Shown: positions 17,511 through 27,809, numbered from the stretch's first letter. The stretch is 64,000 bases of DNA from Labilibacter marinus (GCF_001659685.2 NZ_LXYE02000035.1:1-64000), one strand, 5' to 3'. The notes: a model not told the origin generated them from the sequence alone. A program made the numbers and translations.

Positions 17511-17525
17511 AGGATAATTTATCCT
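17511..17525. promoter_or_regulatory. Palindrome upstream of the 855-aa gene
   Basis: AGGATAA-T-TTATCCT is a perfect 7-bp palindrome about 90 bp upstream of the 855-aa gene start, in a 243-bp intergenic region that probably carries its promoter. It resembles the shorter site at 12249-12259. Confidence 0.3.
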
Positions 17526-17665
17526 ATTTCAAATGTCCTCAACAGTCTTTTCTTTATTTCAGGAGTCCTATCACATTAATTTCATTACCTAACAATGCTC
17601 AAAACAAAAACACACTAACCCTTAACTTACAACACAATAGGAACACCTTAGTAAACGAAAAACAA

Positions 17666-19744
17666 TTATTTTACAAATACCTTTTTAAACCCAGCATGCA
17701 TGTGTTCGCTATCGTGAAAATGCATTTGCACCGCCTTTATTACAAACCAATAGCTATGCTTTGGATTAAGTGGCTTACCTGCATCATATACCAACTTCTG
17801 TTTACCACTTTTCCAATAACGTTTGCGCAAAACTTTATATTTTTCACCGTTTTGTACACATTCTAATTCTACCCACACATCAGCAGTACGAACGGACTCA
17901 ATTTCCGCTTCAAATTCTATTATCCCTGATGAAGGAATAGTGTCAGGGAAGGTATGCATCACAATGCCATCTTTTGCAGGATGGCCATAATTGTGCGCGT
18001 CTGCATTTTTAAATCGGGCTAAACTTTTGTTGGGTGCTCCATTGGAGGTGGAAGCCATTCCAACATAAAATTCATCTCCCAAATCAAGTTCAGTTTCTCC
18101 CATAAAATCCCAGTTCATACGATTACTGGTAGACGTATAGCAAGTAATAGTATTGGCTTTTTTATCCAAACGAACCCAATAGGGTGTTTGAAGGTTTGCT
18201 GTTTTTAACTTGGAAACCTTTTCTCCAAGATTAGCCCGCTGTTTATAGGTAAACTTTCCATTTTTGGTAAATGATGCCAAAACAAAGGGTGCACCTGCAT
18301 CTAAACTTTTGCGCATCATCAAACCCGACTGGATATCTCCTCCTGAAATTTCGTCGGAAAGCAAAAACACTTTTGTAGATACATCGCCACTCATCTTTTG
18401 GTAAGTAAAATGAAAAGCATCCGTTTTTTCATCCAACCGATTACCTGTGGCTTTAATGCGTATGGTGTTCACTACTTCATCGTATCCAGCATTTCCTTTT
18501 GAATGAACCGTTCCGATATCCACCGATTGCCAGGAAGTAGGGGGCGGCGTGGCGTCTGCCGTTTTATGCTCAGTATCTACCAAATTTCGCATATGCCTAC
18601 CAAAAGCAGCTCCATCAAAAGGCACCACCATTACTTTGCTTCCATTTTCATCGTTTCCTGCATCATCGCCTTTATGCACATCAATAACAGAAAAATTAAA
18701 AGCTTTTACTTCATTATTCTCGGTATAAACGGTTGGGCGCTGTACCGTAAACCACTTCTCCTGTGTTCCATCTTTATGACGAAAAACACCATGGTCATTA
18801 CTATAGGCCAAACCTCTATTTTTCCAATTGTGCATCCCATCTTCCGATGTTAGATGGTAGGTTCTGTCATGTTGGTAATGGTTCACCACAATATGATAAA
18901 GGCTGTCGCTATACCATACTGTTGGATCTTCGTTTTTAAATTGTGGCATATCTTTTACACCCAACCAGGCTTTGTCCGACATCATTTTGTATGGCCCTAA
19001 AATTCCATCATCGGAAATTATGGCCACACAATGGCGCGCAATCATCATATACCTACCATCAGGACGAAGTATTATCATTACATTAGCTAAATTTCCAACA
19101 CCGCCACCTCTTAAAGCTCCATCATCCAACTCGTTGTATCGACCCCAACCTGGATAATACCCATTGGGGTCTATTTTAAACTCGCCCAACAATTCGAAGG
19201 GGCCATACGGAGAATCGGATACAAAAACCTGACCTGGAACTACCTCACTGGCCACTAAAGCATACCGACCATCGTGCATGCGCAAACCAATTACATTATG
19301 ACCTTTGCTATTGTTCCATTGCGGCCAAGCTTCGCCTAAATCATTGTATGGTCCATATAGATGATCACTCACGGAATGCATAGCCTTTGAACCTTTGGTC
19401 CAGCCTTGCCCATGGTGCCACGATTGCTCCCAACGGCTGGCATACATATGATATTTACCTTCGTCATCTTTAACAATACTTCCATCCCAATAGCACCAGT
19501 TTGCAGGGCGGTTTTTTCCCAATTTCTCATCGAAAACAGACTTATCTTCCAATCCATTTGCTGTATCGCGAGGTAACACATCTTCGTGCCCCCAAACTCC
19601 AACAGAAACTAAAGGTGCTTGCTGTTCGAAGGGTTGAAAAAAATCTATCAGCGTTTTTGCTTGCTCATCTTGATTGGTTTCTACGTTTATTTGGCATGCC
19701 GTAAAAAACATCAATATGGCACAAATGAAAAAAGTCTGTTTCAT
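17666..19744 (-). CDS. Five-bladed propeller glycosidase-like lipoprotein, 692 aa
   Basis: An SPII signal (FFTAC, Cys17) is followed by a GH43/GH117-type beta-propeller (about residues 50-410). Repeated blade motifs include YWDGSIVKDDEGKYHMY, SPYGPFE, GRYMMIAR and NEDPTVWYS. A DUF1349/concanavalin-like sandwich (about 420-590) and a C-terminal beta domain follow. The propeller has acidic residues in blade positions typical of GH43-like catalysis, but I cannot assign the reaction. A truncated paralog lies immediately upstream (19774-20286). In this PUL it could remove an anhydro-sugar or arabinose-like side residue (inference). Confidence 0.6.
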   Translation of the reverse strand: MKQTFFICAILMFFTACQINVETNQDEQAKTLIDFFQPFEQQAPLVSVGVWGHEDVLPRDTANGLEDKSVFDEKLGKNRPANWCYWDGSIVKDDEGKYHMYASRWEQSWHHGQGWTKGSKAMHSVSDHLYGPYNDLGEAWPQWNNSKGHNVIGLRMHDGRYALVASEVVPGQVFVSDSPYGPFELLGEFKIDPNGYYPGWGRYNELDDGALRGGGVGNLANVMIILRPDGRYMMIARHCVAIISDDGILGPYKMMSDKAWLGVKDMPQFKNEDPTVWYSDSLYHIVVNHYQHDRTYHLTSEDGMHNWKNRGLAYSNDHGVFRHKDGTQEKWFTVQRPTVYTENNEVKAFNFSVIDVHKGDDAGNDENGSKVMVVPFDGAAFGRHMRNLVDTEHKTADATPPPTSWQSVDIGTVHSKGNAGYDEVVNTIRIKATGNRLDEKTDAFHFTYQKMSGDVSTKVFLLSDEISGGDIQSGLMMRKSLDAGAPFVLASFTKNGKFTYKQRANLGEKVSKLKTANLQTPYWVRLDKKANTITCYTSTSNRMNWDFMGETELDLGDEFYVGMASTSNGAPNKSLARFKNADAHNYGHPAKDGIVMHTFPDTIPSSGIIEFEAEIESVRTADVWVELECVQNGEKYKVLRKRYWKSGKQKLVYDAGKPLNPKHSYWFVIKAVQMHFHDSEHMHAGFKKVFVK

Positions 19745-19773
19745 ATTAGTTCTTGTTTTTGAATTGATCCTGA

Positions 19774-20286
19774 TTACTTCTTTGATCTTGCTGCCTTTTC
19801 TTGGTCAACAATTTTCTGCATATCTCTATCAAACGCTTCTCCATCAAAAGGAACTACCACAATTTTACTTCCGTGTTTGTCATTACCTTGATCGCCACCT
19901 TTACCTACATCAATTACCGAGAAGTTAAAGTGAGTAACATGCCCTGTTTCTGCATCTACATGCGCTGTTGGTCGTTCAACAAACTCCCACATATTTACCG
20001 TGCCATCAGTATATTTAAATATTTTAGATTCTCCTTTTTTATAGGCTATACCGCGGTAAGTCCAATCGTTTATGCCATCCTCGGAAGAGAAAAAGTGACA
20101 GGTTTTGGAAGGCCAGTGGTTATACATGATATAATATCGTCCACCACTGTACCAAACAGTTGGATCTTCGTTATTGTGTTTATGTAAGTCTGGTCGATTA
20201 TGGAAAACTGGGCCAGCAACTATTTTATACGGGCCTTGAATGCCATCTTCGCTAATCATTACGGATGTATAGCGAGGAACTAACAT
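19774..20286 (-). pseudogene. Truncated propeller enzyme, C-terminal half only
   Basis: The 170 residues match about residues 225-400 of the neighbouring 692-aa protein, including NEDPTVWYS, SEDG, FNFSVIDV and VVVPFDG. The first half, the signal peptide and the catalytic blade are missing. The apparent ATG start is simply an internal Met of the family (the FMLVPRY region). It begins exactly where a sulfatase N-terminus ends (20292), in another frame. This points to a deletion that fused two genes out of frame, and the product is unlikely to work. Confidence 0.8.
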
Positions 20287-20291
20287 AAAAA

Positions 20292-20513
20292 TCAGTAAAG
20301 CACACCTTCCGATGCCAGTTTATCTAGAAATGGAGTTTTAATTAATTTTTGACCATAACAACCTAATTCTCCATAGCCCATATCATCGGCCAAAAGAATA
20401 ATGATGTTTGGTTTTGCCAAATTCTTTTTTGCAGGTTTATTTTCTGATGTGCTTGTGCAAGCATTTAAGCACATGCACAAAACTATTACAACGCTTGTGA
20501 TTACTTTATTCAT
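20292..20513 (-). pseudogene. Truncated sulfatase, N-terminal 73 aa only
   Basis: A lipoprotein signal (NAC, Cys19) is followed by the S1-sulfatase start [20 protein letters not shown] and [10 protein letters not shown], then TGA. The metal-binding Asp pair is present, but the C-x-P-x-R formylglycine motif and everything after it are gone. In another frame the next codons read TDFYVSS, the usual continuation of a sulfatase, so homology persists for a few codons before joining propeller sequence. It is a relic of a third sulfatase gene. Confidence 0.85.
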
Positions 20514-20909
20514 GGTTTTTTTCGGTTAATGTGTAAATGCAAAAAAGTCTATCTTTTATTAGATAAGCATATATATGAGTAATATTATTTTGCTTTAGAG
20601 TACATTTAGTGATTACTTCTATTCTACATCGGTATTACTTAAGCAGAATGTATAGATTATGAATATTATTGAAGAATGTGGTACCGAATTATTGTTACAC
20701 CCAAATGGTATTATCAGATACCTTTAAGTAATATATGATTAGAAAACATCAAGGATATAGAAACTTGGTAATCGATATTTATCTAGCGATACAAAAGAAA
20801 GCATAAGCAGTAAAATAAAAATATCCCCGAGGTCATAATTAATACGAACTCGGGGATAACAGTTTTGACTTACTTAAGAACAGTCAATTACAAATGTGAT
20901 TTTTCTGTT
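20514..20909. other. Intergenic stretch between SusD and the relic genes
   Basis: The 396 bp contain no gene I can support. They hold the SusCD terminator (20822-20858) and presumably the promoter of the former sulfatase gene. No strong TTTG-N19-TAnnTTTG match was found. Confidence 0.6.
20822..20858 (-). terminator. Terminator after SusD
   Basis: TATCCCCGAG pairs perfectly with CTCGGGGATA across a 17-nt loop. On the minus strand it is followed by TTTTTATTTT. It lies about 50 bp beyond the SusD stop and closes the SusCD unit. Confidence 0.8.
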
Positions 20910-22568
20910 TTAATTGTAAGGAGGATACTGTTCTAAATTTGCATTTAAAAGAATTTCTCCTGCCGGAATTGGCATATAATAACGCCCTTTATCTATTGAA
21001 TTTAGAGGAGGCAAATCAAATAATCTGCGCGCAGGATAAGGTTCATCAGTATTTGTTCCATCATTATTGAAAGTTAAATCAGAACCATCTTCATTATACA
21101 TAAAATCAGCTTTTCTGGCATTTGCCCATTCTACCTTCTCGGTTCGTTGCAAATCAAACCAACGTTTATTTCCATCACCTCCAATTTCAAAAGATACTTC
21201 TTCCAAAACAGCATCTCTAAATGCTTCAGCTGATAATCCGGCCTCTAAGTGAAAACTTATAGGATCTGCACCTGCATCAATTTTAGATTTATTTGCTCTC
21301 TCACGTACCGAGTTAATGGCAGCATATGCATCTGCACTAACGTCGTTATCTACCATGGCATCAGCTTCGGCAAACATCAACAATACCTCGGTATAACGGT
21401 ATACATCAAAATTCCGATAATTATCCCTAAACCACTCAAATGGAATCAACCAGTTATACTGCAACCTCTTAAAAGTTGGATGTCCTGAATTAAATTGTTG
21501 CCATGGTACAGTTTCATTTGGATTTGGTTCGTTATCCGTAGGGCGCTGATGACCAAACTCATTAAATGTAAACGCAAAACGATCATCGCGTGGGAAACGT
21601 TGAAAATACCCAATCTCAACAACAATATCGTTCCAACCACCAAATCTACTATCTACATATGAAACCCCCATATTGGTCGCATAACCATACCCTTGCACTG
21701 TTCTATAAATTCCTATTAGCTGAAAAATAAATTCATTATTATATTCTGCTTCTTTAACGTAGTTCTTTCCTTCATCAAAATGATAGGTATACAAGGTAGC
21801 ATAATCTGGCTCAAGCGAAGCTCCAGATTTATCTTTTACATCAGTCAGTAAAGTAAGTGCTTTACCATAATATTCCGCACCCATTTTCAAAGGCCATCCT
21901 GCCATGGTCATATAAACATCGGCCAATAAGGTTTTTGCAGCCCAAACTGTTGGATATGCTCTATTAGAACCTTGCTGATTAGGTAACCATTTTATAGCCT
22001 CTTCCAAGTCATTTGCTACAAGATTAAAAACATCAGCAGCAGGACTTCTTGCTAATTTTGTATCTACAACGGATGAAGTAGGCATAGGAATATCTCCCCA
22101 ACCTCTTACCAATTCAAAATAATACAAAGCCCTATAAAAACGCGCAATTGAAACCATAGCCTCAACCTCAGTTAAGTTTGATTCTGTTATAGCACTTTCA
22201 TAATTACCCAACACTGCATTTGCCTGATTGATTACCTCATATGAACCATTCCATGCATCGTTTAACTGACTATTTCCTACCGAAACATTAAATTGGTCTA
22301 TTTCTCTTTGTTGAGCTTTATTCTCACCATGATTAGTCGTCATGATATCATCGCCATACGCTATGGCAGAAAAACCTCGACTACCCATTGTACCACTACC
22401 GCTAAGCGCTCTTTCAACAGTACCATTTACAGCAAGGGTAATATCATTCATATCTTTATAAAAAGATTCGACGGCCAAATTTGCCTTAGGCTCTTCTTCT
22501 AAGAAATCTTCACATGAAGAAAACAAGCCCAATAAAACTAATCCAAATAATAAATATATTGCTTTCAT
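20910..22568 (-). CDS. SusD-like glycan-binding lipoprotein, 552 aa
   Basis: I chose the ATG at 22568, which gives a lipoprotein signal ending LFSSCEDFLEEEP, typical of SusD (RagB/SusD family); a TTG two codons upstream is unlikely. The helical TPR-like N-terminal part and the C-terminal KRWFDLQR and FDLPPLN stretches also fit. SusD proteins sit on the outer surface as the lid of the SusC channel and bind oligosaccharides. It lies 20 bp after SusC and ends at a strong terminator. It is the only SusD in the window, although the locus is more than 60 kb long. Confidence 0.95.
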   Translation of the reverse strand: MKAIYLLFGLVLLGLFSSCEDFLEEEPKANLAVESFYKDMNDITLAVNGTVERALSGSGTMGSRGFSAIAYGDDIMTTNHGENKAQQREIDQFNVSVGNSQLNDAWNGSYEVINQANAVLGNYESAITESNLTEVEAMVSIARFYRALYYFELVRGWGDIPMPTSSVVDTKLARSPAADVFNLVANDLEEAIKWLPNQQGSNRAYPTVWAAKTLLADVYMTMAGWPLKMGAEYYGKALTLLTDVKDKSGASLEPDYATLYTYHFDEGKNYVKEAEYNNEFIFQLIGIYRTVQGYGYATNMGVSYVDSRFGGWNDIVVEIGYFQRFPRDDRFAFTFNEFGHQRPTDNEPNPNETVPWQQFNSGHPTFKRLQYNWLIPFEWFRDNYRNFDVYRYTEVLLMFAEADAMVDNDVSADAYAAINSVRERANKSKIDAGADPISFHLEAGLSAEAFRDAVLEEVSFEIGGDGNKRWFDLQRTEKVEWANARKADFMYNEDGSDLTFNNDGTNTDEPYPARRLFDLPPLNSIDKGRYYMPIPAGEILLNANLEQYPPYN

Positions 22569-22588
22569 ATTCAATTCTTTCTTATGAT

Positions 22589-25500
22589 TTAAAAGGATAA
22601 ATTAACACCAAGACTAAATGTGCGCGGAATTGGGTAGGCTCCCCATGCAACACCTTGCTTTAAATCTTCGGTACCAGTAGATGTTACACTTGGATCAAGA
22701 CCTGAGAAACCTGTAATAGTAAATAAGTTTTGACCATTAGCATATACTCTACAATTGCTCAATCCAATTTTTTGTATTACACTCTCGGGAAGCGTATAAC
22801 CTAATGTCAGGTTATTTAATCGAAGGTAATCTCCTTTTTCTAGATAGTCTGTAGACGATGCTGTTACGAAACTGTCATAATGCGACCATATATCAGATTC
22901 GTTTTGCGAAGTATATCGGTTATCCATTCTTTTAGATATCATATAATTCTGCGTCATGAATTTATCAATATACAGAATGTCGAAATCCAACGCACCTTGA
23001 AATAAAGCTGACAGATCGAAGTTTTTGTAAACCATGTTAACACTAAATCCAACATTATACTTTGGCAATCCATTACCAAGTACCCTCGCATCGTCATTAC
23101 TATACTTATAATCCACGCTACCATCTTCTCCTGGCACATCTAGATACTTAGGATGCCCAGGTAAAGCATTGTATAATGCTGCTTGAGACGCTTCACTTTG
23201 CTTCCAGGTACCTAAATAGTCCAAACCATGAATATCACCTAACGAATGCCCCGGAGTTAGATAAAAAACCTGAATACCATTCATTGAACTACCCGCCTGA
23301 CTATTAGACAATGCAATTCTTTCTTCATCAGCCAACACGCCACTGAATCCAACAAAAGTATTGTTGTTATACGACATATTTGCACCTAATTCAAGCATAA
23401 AATCTTTTGAGCTGAAGATTATTCCTCTTAAATCAACCGTATACCCCTTATTTTCCATTTCTCCAACATTCATCAATTGCTCTGCAGGTTGATTCCAGCT
23501 TTTTCGCGGCACTCCGGCAAAACGAGGAAATGGCACTCCATATAATAGGTCTGTTGTGTTTTTATGGTAATAATCAAAATCTAATGTTAATCTACCCTCA
23601 AAAAAAGAAGAATTGAACCCAACATTAGTTTGCGTGGTCGTTTCCCACTTTAAATCAGGATTCGCAGGAGCACCTAATTGTGCAGCATTCGAAAGCGTTT
23701 TGCTATCCAGAGCTATTGTCTTTGGAATTAAACTTGACATAGTAGCATAACTATCTATAGCCTGACTACCAACCTGACCGTGACTAAACCTCACTTTAAA
23801 GGAATTTACTGTCTCTCGCAAGGATTCAAAAAATGGTTCTTTATGCATATGCCAAGCAATTGCACCAGAAGGGTAATAAGCCCATTGGTTGCCTGGAGCA
23901 AACTTTGATGAACCATCGGCACGCATTGAAAGACTCAATAAATATTTATTGGCAAATGAGTAATTAGCTCTACCCAAAAAAGAAGCCAATTGACTGTTTA
24001 CATAACCAGAACCAACACTTGGAGTAGATCCCACTCCAATATTATAATACCCTAATGAATTGGTAAGCAAAGTACTATTTGAAGCATTATCATTCAAGCC
24101 TTCACTTTTTGCAGCTTCCTGTACCAGTACTAAATTCAGGTTATGATCTCCTGACTCCACCTGATATGTCAGCTGGTTATTTATCTGCCAAGAATAACTG
24201 GTAGTACTATTGTTATTAACAGATGATGAACTAGGAGATTCACCTGCTTTATATCGGCTAAATCCTCTACCATTGCTATTATAAAAAACAGAACCCAAGT
24301 AAAAACTATACTTTAGTCCTTTAAGTATTTCGTAATCTAAACCAAAATTTGCCTGAAACTTATTTGAGATAGACACATTATCCTTAATTTCTACTGTCTG
24401 CACTGGATTTTCGGCAGTTGAAGAACCATAAGGCCCTGCCAGAGAATAATCTCCAGTTTCTGGATCAATAACCGGAATATTTGGGGAGAAGGTATAAACA
24501 TCCTGCATCCTGTCTGGATAATAATACCCTTGACTACCTTCTTTTCGCATAAAATTAACATTTAAAGTAGTAGTTACTTTTTCATTAATTTTATGCTCAT
24601 AATTTGATCGAAATGTGATGCGCTGAAACTCATCATTTAGCATAATTCCGGCCATCTCTGAATAACCAATACTATTAAAGAATTTACTCTTATCATTTCC
24701 TCCAGAGAATGAAACCTGATGTTCCTGTTTAAATCCTGTTCTAAAAACAGCATCTTGCCAGTCTGTACCTTGCTTGCTTCCATTGCGGTAAGCATCAATC
24801 TCAGCATCAGAGAACCATTTGTTATTAATTCCAGACTCTTCAAAACCAATCTGATTATGTAGCTCCATATAATCAACAGCTCCATAAAGATCCATCTTAT
24901 TATAAATCTTATCCCATCCTACATTGCCATTATAGGAAACTTTCACTTTTCCGGCTTTACCTTTTTTGGTGGTAACCAGAATAACACCATTAGAACCTCT
25001 CGAACCATAAATAGATGTAGCAGAAGCATCACTCAATACCTCCATCGATGCAACATCCTGTGGATTAATCTCGCCGAGGTTGCCACCTAAAAAACCATCA
25101 ACAACAATTAGTGGTTGGTTGTTTCCTGTTATAGAGTTCGTTCCTCTAATTCGAATTTTCATATCGTCTCGCGCCACATTTCCGCCTGAACGCTGAACTA
25201 CAACACCGGGAGAACGCCCCTGAAGCGCATGTTCGATACGAGCAGTAGGCTGCTCTTCCAGCACGTCATTCGAAATGGTAGAGACCGCCCCTGTAAGGTC
25301 ACTTTTCTTAACTGTACCATAACCAATTGCTACAACCTCATCTAACCCAATTGATGAAGTTTCTAAGGCCACATCTACTGTTGTTTTGCCAGTAATATCA
25401 ACCTCCTTGATTTCAAAACCGATAAAAGAGAATACCAATGTGCTAGCATCAGAAGAAACCGATAAATTAAACTTACCATTAACATCCGTTGCCGTACCTA

Positions 25501-25657
25501 TGCTAGTACCTTTAACAACTGCAGAAACACCTGGTAAGGGCAAACCATCATCTTTGGATATTACCTTTCCGGTAATCTGTTTTTGTTGGCCATATGAAAA
25601 TACGGACCATGTCATCAGTACAAGAAGTACTAATTTAAATTTGTTTAGTTTTTCCAT
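22589..25657 (-). CDS. SusC-like TonB-dependent outer-membrane receptor, 1022 aa
   Basis: Signal peptide (about residues 1-24), a CarboxypepD-regulatory-like Ig domain (about 27-105), a TonB plug (about 115-225, with SIYGSRGSNGVILVTTKKG) and a long beta-barrel ending in an aromatic (NLSF). The family imports oligosaccharides in partnership with SusD, powered by TonB/ExbBD. It has no N-terminal STN signalling domain, so it is unlikely to signal through an anti-sigma factor. A TAnnTTTG-like element lies about 30 bp upstream. Confidence 0.96.
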   Translation of the reverse strand: MEKLNKFKLVLLVLMTWSVFSYGQQKQITGKVISKDDGLPLPGVSAVVKGTSIGTATDVNGKFNLSVSSDASTLVFSFIGFEIKEVDITGKTTVDVALETSSIGLDEVVAIGYGTVKKSDLTGAVSTISNDVLEEQPTARIEHALQGRSPGVVVQRSGGNVARDDMKIRIRGTNSITGNNQPLIVVDGFLGGNLGEINPQDVASMEVLSDASATSIYGSRGSNGVILVTTKKGKAGKVKVSYNGNVGWDKIYNKMDLYGAVDYMELHNQIGFEESGINNKWFSDAEIDAYRNGSKQGTDWQDAVFRTGFKQEHQVSFSGGNDKSKFFNSIGYSEMAGIMLNDEFQRITFRSNYEHKINEKVTTTLNVNFMRKEGSQGYYYPDRMQDVYTFSPNIPVIDPETGDYSLAGPYGSSTAENPVQTVEIKDNVSISNKFQANFGLDYEILKGLKYSFYLGSVFYNSNGRGFSRYKAGESPSSSSVNNNSTTSYSWQINNQLTYQVESGDHNLNLVLVQEAAKSEGLNDNASNSTLLTNSLGYYNIGVGSTPSVGSGYVNSQLASFLGRANYSFANKYLLSLSMRADGSSKFAPGNQWAYYPSGAIAWHMHKEPFFESLRETVNSFKVRFSHGQVGSQAIDSYATMSSLIPKTIALDSKTLSNAAQLGAPANPDLKWETTTQTNVGFNSSFFEGRLTLDFDYYHKNTTDLLYGVPFPRFAGVPRKSWNQPAEQLMNVGEMENKGYTVDLRGIIFSSKDFMLELGANMSYNNNTFVGFSGVLADEERIALSNSQAGSSMNGIQVFYLTPGHSLGDIHGLDYLGTWKQSEASQAALYNALPGHPKYLDVPGEDGSVDYKYSNDDARVLGNGLPKYNVGFSVNMVYKNFDLSALFQGALDFDILYIDKFMTQNYMISKRMDNRYTSQNESDIWSHYDSFVTASSTDYLEKGDYLRLNNLTLGYTLPESVIQKIGLSNCRVYANGQNLFTITGFSGLDPSVTSTGTEDLKQGVAWGAYPIPRTFSLGVNLSF

Positions 25658-26215
25658 AAAAAAAAATTTAGATTTTTGATGCTTTCAAAAGTATCCGCAC
25701 AAGCCCCCTTTATTCATGTCTTAGAGTAAATATTTGCAGTCTATCAGTCTATTTTCCCTAGTGCATTCTAGGCAATACATGGCGGAACAATTTCATATAA
25801 TAAAGACGCACCAAACAACGCACTAAACACTCACAGAGTGCCACTTACAAAACTCCACCCAACCAATAGTATCAACTCATATTTTGGTCAATGTCAGTCT
25901 TATTTCGTTTACCGCTAGCACCCTTTCACCGAGAGTTGGGATTTTATATATAAAAGGGGTATATTTTCGTAGTTTTTGCATCATAAAAACACTTCATGAC
26001 TCTCTTTTTCTTCATCTAAGCATTATTTTTTCTCCTCACAAACAAGAAAAATACACTGCTACCATGATTTTTATTAATGCAATAATTAATTTAGGAAGTC
26101 TTGTGGGATTTATTTATCAAATAGAGTTTCTCATCACTTCTCCTGTTAAGGTAACTCTAATTATATAATAGTAATTGGCAATACTATAAAATGAGTATTT
26201 TGACTAAACACATTA
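25658..26215. other. Intergenic stretch upstream of SusC
   Basis: This 558-bp region contains no convincing gene. A plus-strand frame at 25884-26168 (94 codons) has no recognisable content and looks fortuitous. The region should contain the SusC promoter and the end of the sulfatase transcript. CTAG-TGCATT-CTAG near 25758-25771 is a small symmetric word. Confidence 0.6.
25686..25693 (-). promoter_or_regulatory. Candidate -7 element for SusC
   Basis: On the minus strand this reads TACTTTTG, an exact match to the Bacteroidota TAnnTTTG element, 29 bp before the SusC ATG. The tetramer expected 19 bp upstream is TGAA rather than TTTG, so the promoter may depend on an activator. Confidence 0.35.
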
Positions 26216-27772
26216 CTAATCATTCTTCTTTTTCTTAAGTTTTCCTGCAGATGTACACGGACCAGACATTTGGCCTTGCCAAGTTTCATAAATCCGAGTC
26301 ATTTCTTGTACTTTATTGGGGTATTCATGTGCCAGATTGATAGTTTCTCCAATATCCTCATTAAGATTAAAAAGTTGTTTTCCTCCTGGGTAAGTATAAT
26401 CCTCGGCTCTTATACACTGTCCATTCTCAATACTAAAACCACTGTGCTGCCAATCTCCATTATTAATGAGTTTCCAGTTACCTTGTCGTACCACCCAAGT
26501 ATCGTCCTGACCTTTTGCCCAACAAAGGGATGCGTGATGATGAGCCTTTTTTGTACCCAATACATTCAATAGGCTTTTCCCATCAAGATCGACAGGTTTA
26601 CTTGTTTCGGTTAAATCCAGCAGAGTTGGAAAAATATCCATTGCAGAAACTAAGCAATTATTAGTTTGTCCTTTAGGTAGGCTTTTAGGGTAAGAAACTA
26701 TCATTGGAATACGAATTCCTCCTTCCCCAAACATATACTTATAGCCTCGTAATGGAGCATTATTTGCAAAAGTATTTATGGTTCCTCCATTATCCGAAAG
26801 AAATACAAGAATGGTATTCTCCAGCTTTTTGGCCTTTTTTAAGCTTTTATATAATTCTCCTATATTATCGTCAAGGGCTTTTAGTTGTGCTAAATATGCT
26901 TTTCGTCCATAAGGATCTACTTCCCCCATATGCCCCCACTTTTTATGAAATTCAGTGTGCGGCTCGTCGGTCGGTTCCCAGTAAGGATACTCCCATTTCT
27001 CTGCATTTCTATCAAAGGGTTTAAATGGAATACCAAATTGATTCGCATATTTTTCAGGAACAACATAGGTAGGCTGATGCACTGCGTTGTATTCTAACTG
27101 AATATAAAACGGCGTATCTCCTCTTTCTCTCTGAATGTATTCTATCGCTTCTTGGGTAAATATTTCCGTTGTAAAACCATTTTCATATGATACCTTTTCT
27201 TTGTTTGCATTTTTTACCAAAGGTCCTATTACCTGACATCCTAAATCCGTGGCTCCTTTTTTGCGGTAAGCTTCTACATCTTTCTCACTCAAACGAATGT
27301 AATCCCAACTATGGTGCAAAAAACCTAAAAATTCATCGAATCCATGGTCGGTAGGATATTCTACAGGTCCGCCATTAAGGTGTGTTTTTCCTATTTTTTT
27401 GGTAGCATATCCTGCTGTTTTTAAAACTTGTGGTAAAGTAAATTCATCAGCTGGTAATCCACCTTCGTTATACCAATAATTTCCCCAACGCTGCTGATAT
27501 TTCCCTGTAATTAAACCTGTACGAGATGGACTGCAAATAGGAGCTGTTGCATAGGCATTGCTAAAGTAAGTTCCACTTTTTGCAATTTTGTCTATCGCAG
27601 GTGTTTTTACTTTTTTCACATCAGCAGGAGCCTGAGGTAAAAAGCTTAAATCTGCATAACCAAGGTCATCTACCACAATCACAATAATGTTTGGCCTTTG
27701 GGACGCCTCAGCACCTAGCCAACTACACGCAAAAAATGAGACAAAAAATAGGACTTTAGAAATCGGTTTCAT
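26216..27772 (-). CDS. S1-family sulfatase, 518 aa
   Basis: Signal peptide (about residues 1-23), then PNIIVIVVDDLGYADL with the calcium-binding Asp pair. The formylglycine site is Cys80 in ICSPSR, which needs a maturase (anSME or FGE) that is not in this window. The later LENTILVFLSDNGG motif completes the alkaline-phosphatase-like fold. It should remove a sulfate ester from a galactan oligosaccharide in the periplasm; the position is unknown. It is the last gene of unit C, 100 bp after GH2d, with an inverted repeat in that gap. Confidence 0.93.
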   Translation of the reverse strand: MKPISKVLFFVSFFACSWLGAEASQRPNIIVIVVDDLGYADLSFLPQAPADVKKVKTPAIDKIAKSGTYFSNAYATAPICSPSRTGLITGKYQQRWGNYWYNEGGLPADEFTLPQVLKTAGYATKKIGKTHLNGGPVEYPTDHGFDEFLGFLHHSWDYIRLSEKDVEAYRKKGATDLGCQVIGPLVKNANKEKVSYENGFTTEIFTQEAIEYIQRERGDTPFYIQLEYNAVHQPTYVVPEKYANQFGIPFKPFDRNAEKWEYPYWEPTDEPHTEFHKKWGHMGEVDPYGRKAYLAQLKALDDNIGELYKSLKKAKKLENTILVFLSDNGGTINTFANNAPLRGYKYMFGEGGIRIPMIVSYPKSLPKGQTNNCLVSAMDIFPTLLDLTETSKPVDLDGKSLLNVLGTKKAHHHASLCWAKGQDDTWVVRQGNWKLINNGDWQHSGFSIENGQCIRAEDYTYPGGKQLFNLNEDIGETINLAHEYPNKVQEMTRIYETWQGQMSGPCTSAGKLKKKKND

Positions 27773-27809
27773 ATTTTTTCATTTCTGTAACTACAAAACA
27801 CCTTCACCT

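Noticed and set aside
25884-26168. 94-codon plus-strand frame upstream of SusC
   Set aside because: Low-complexity hydrophobic translation, no recognised domain, AT-rich intergenic sequence; more likely chance than a gene.
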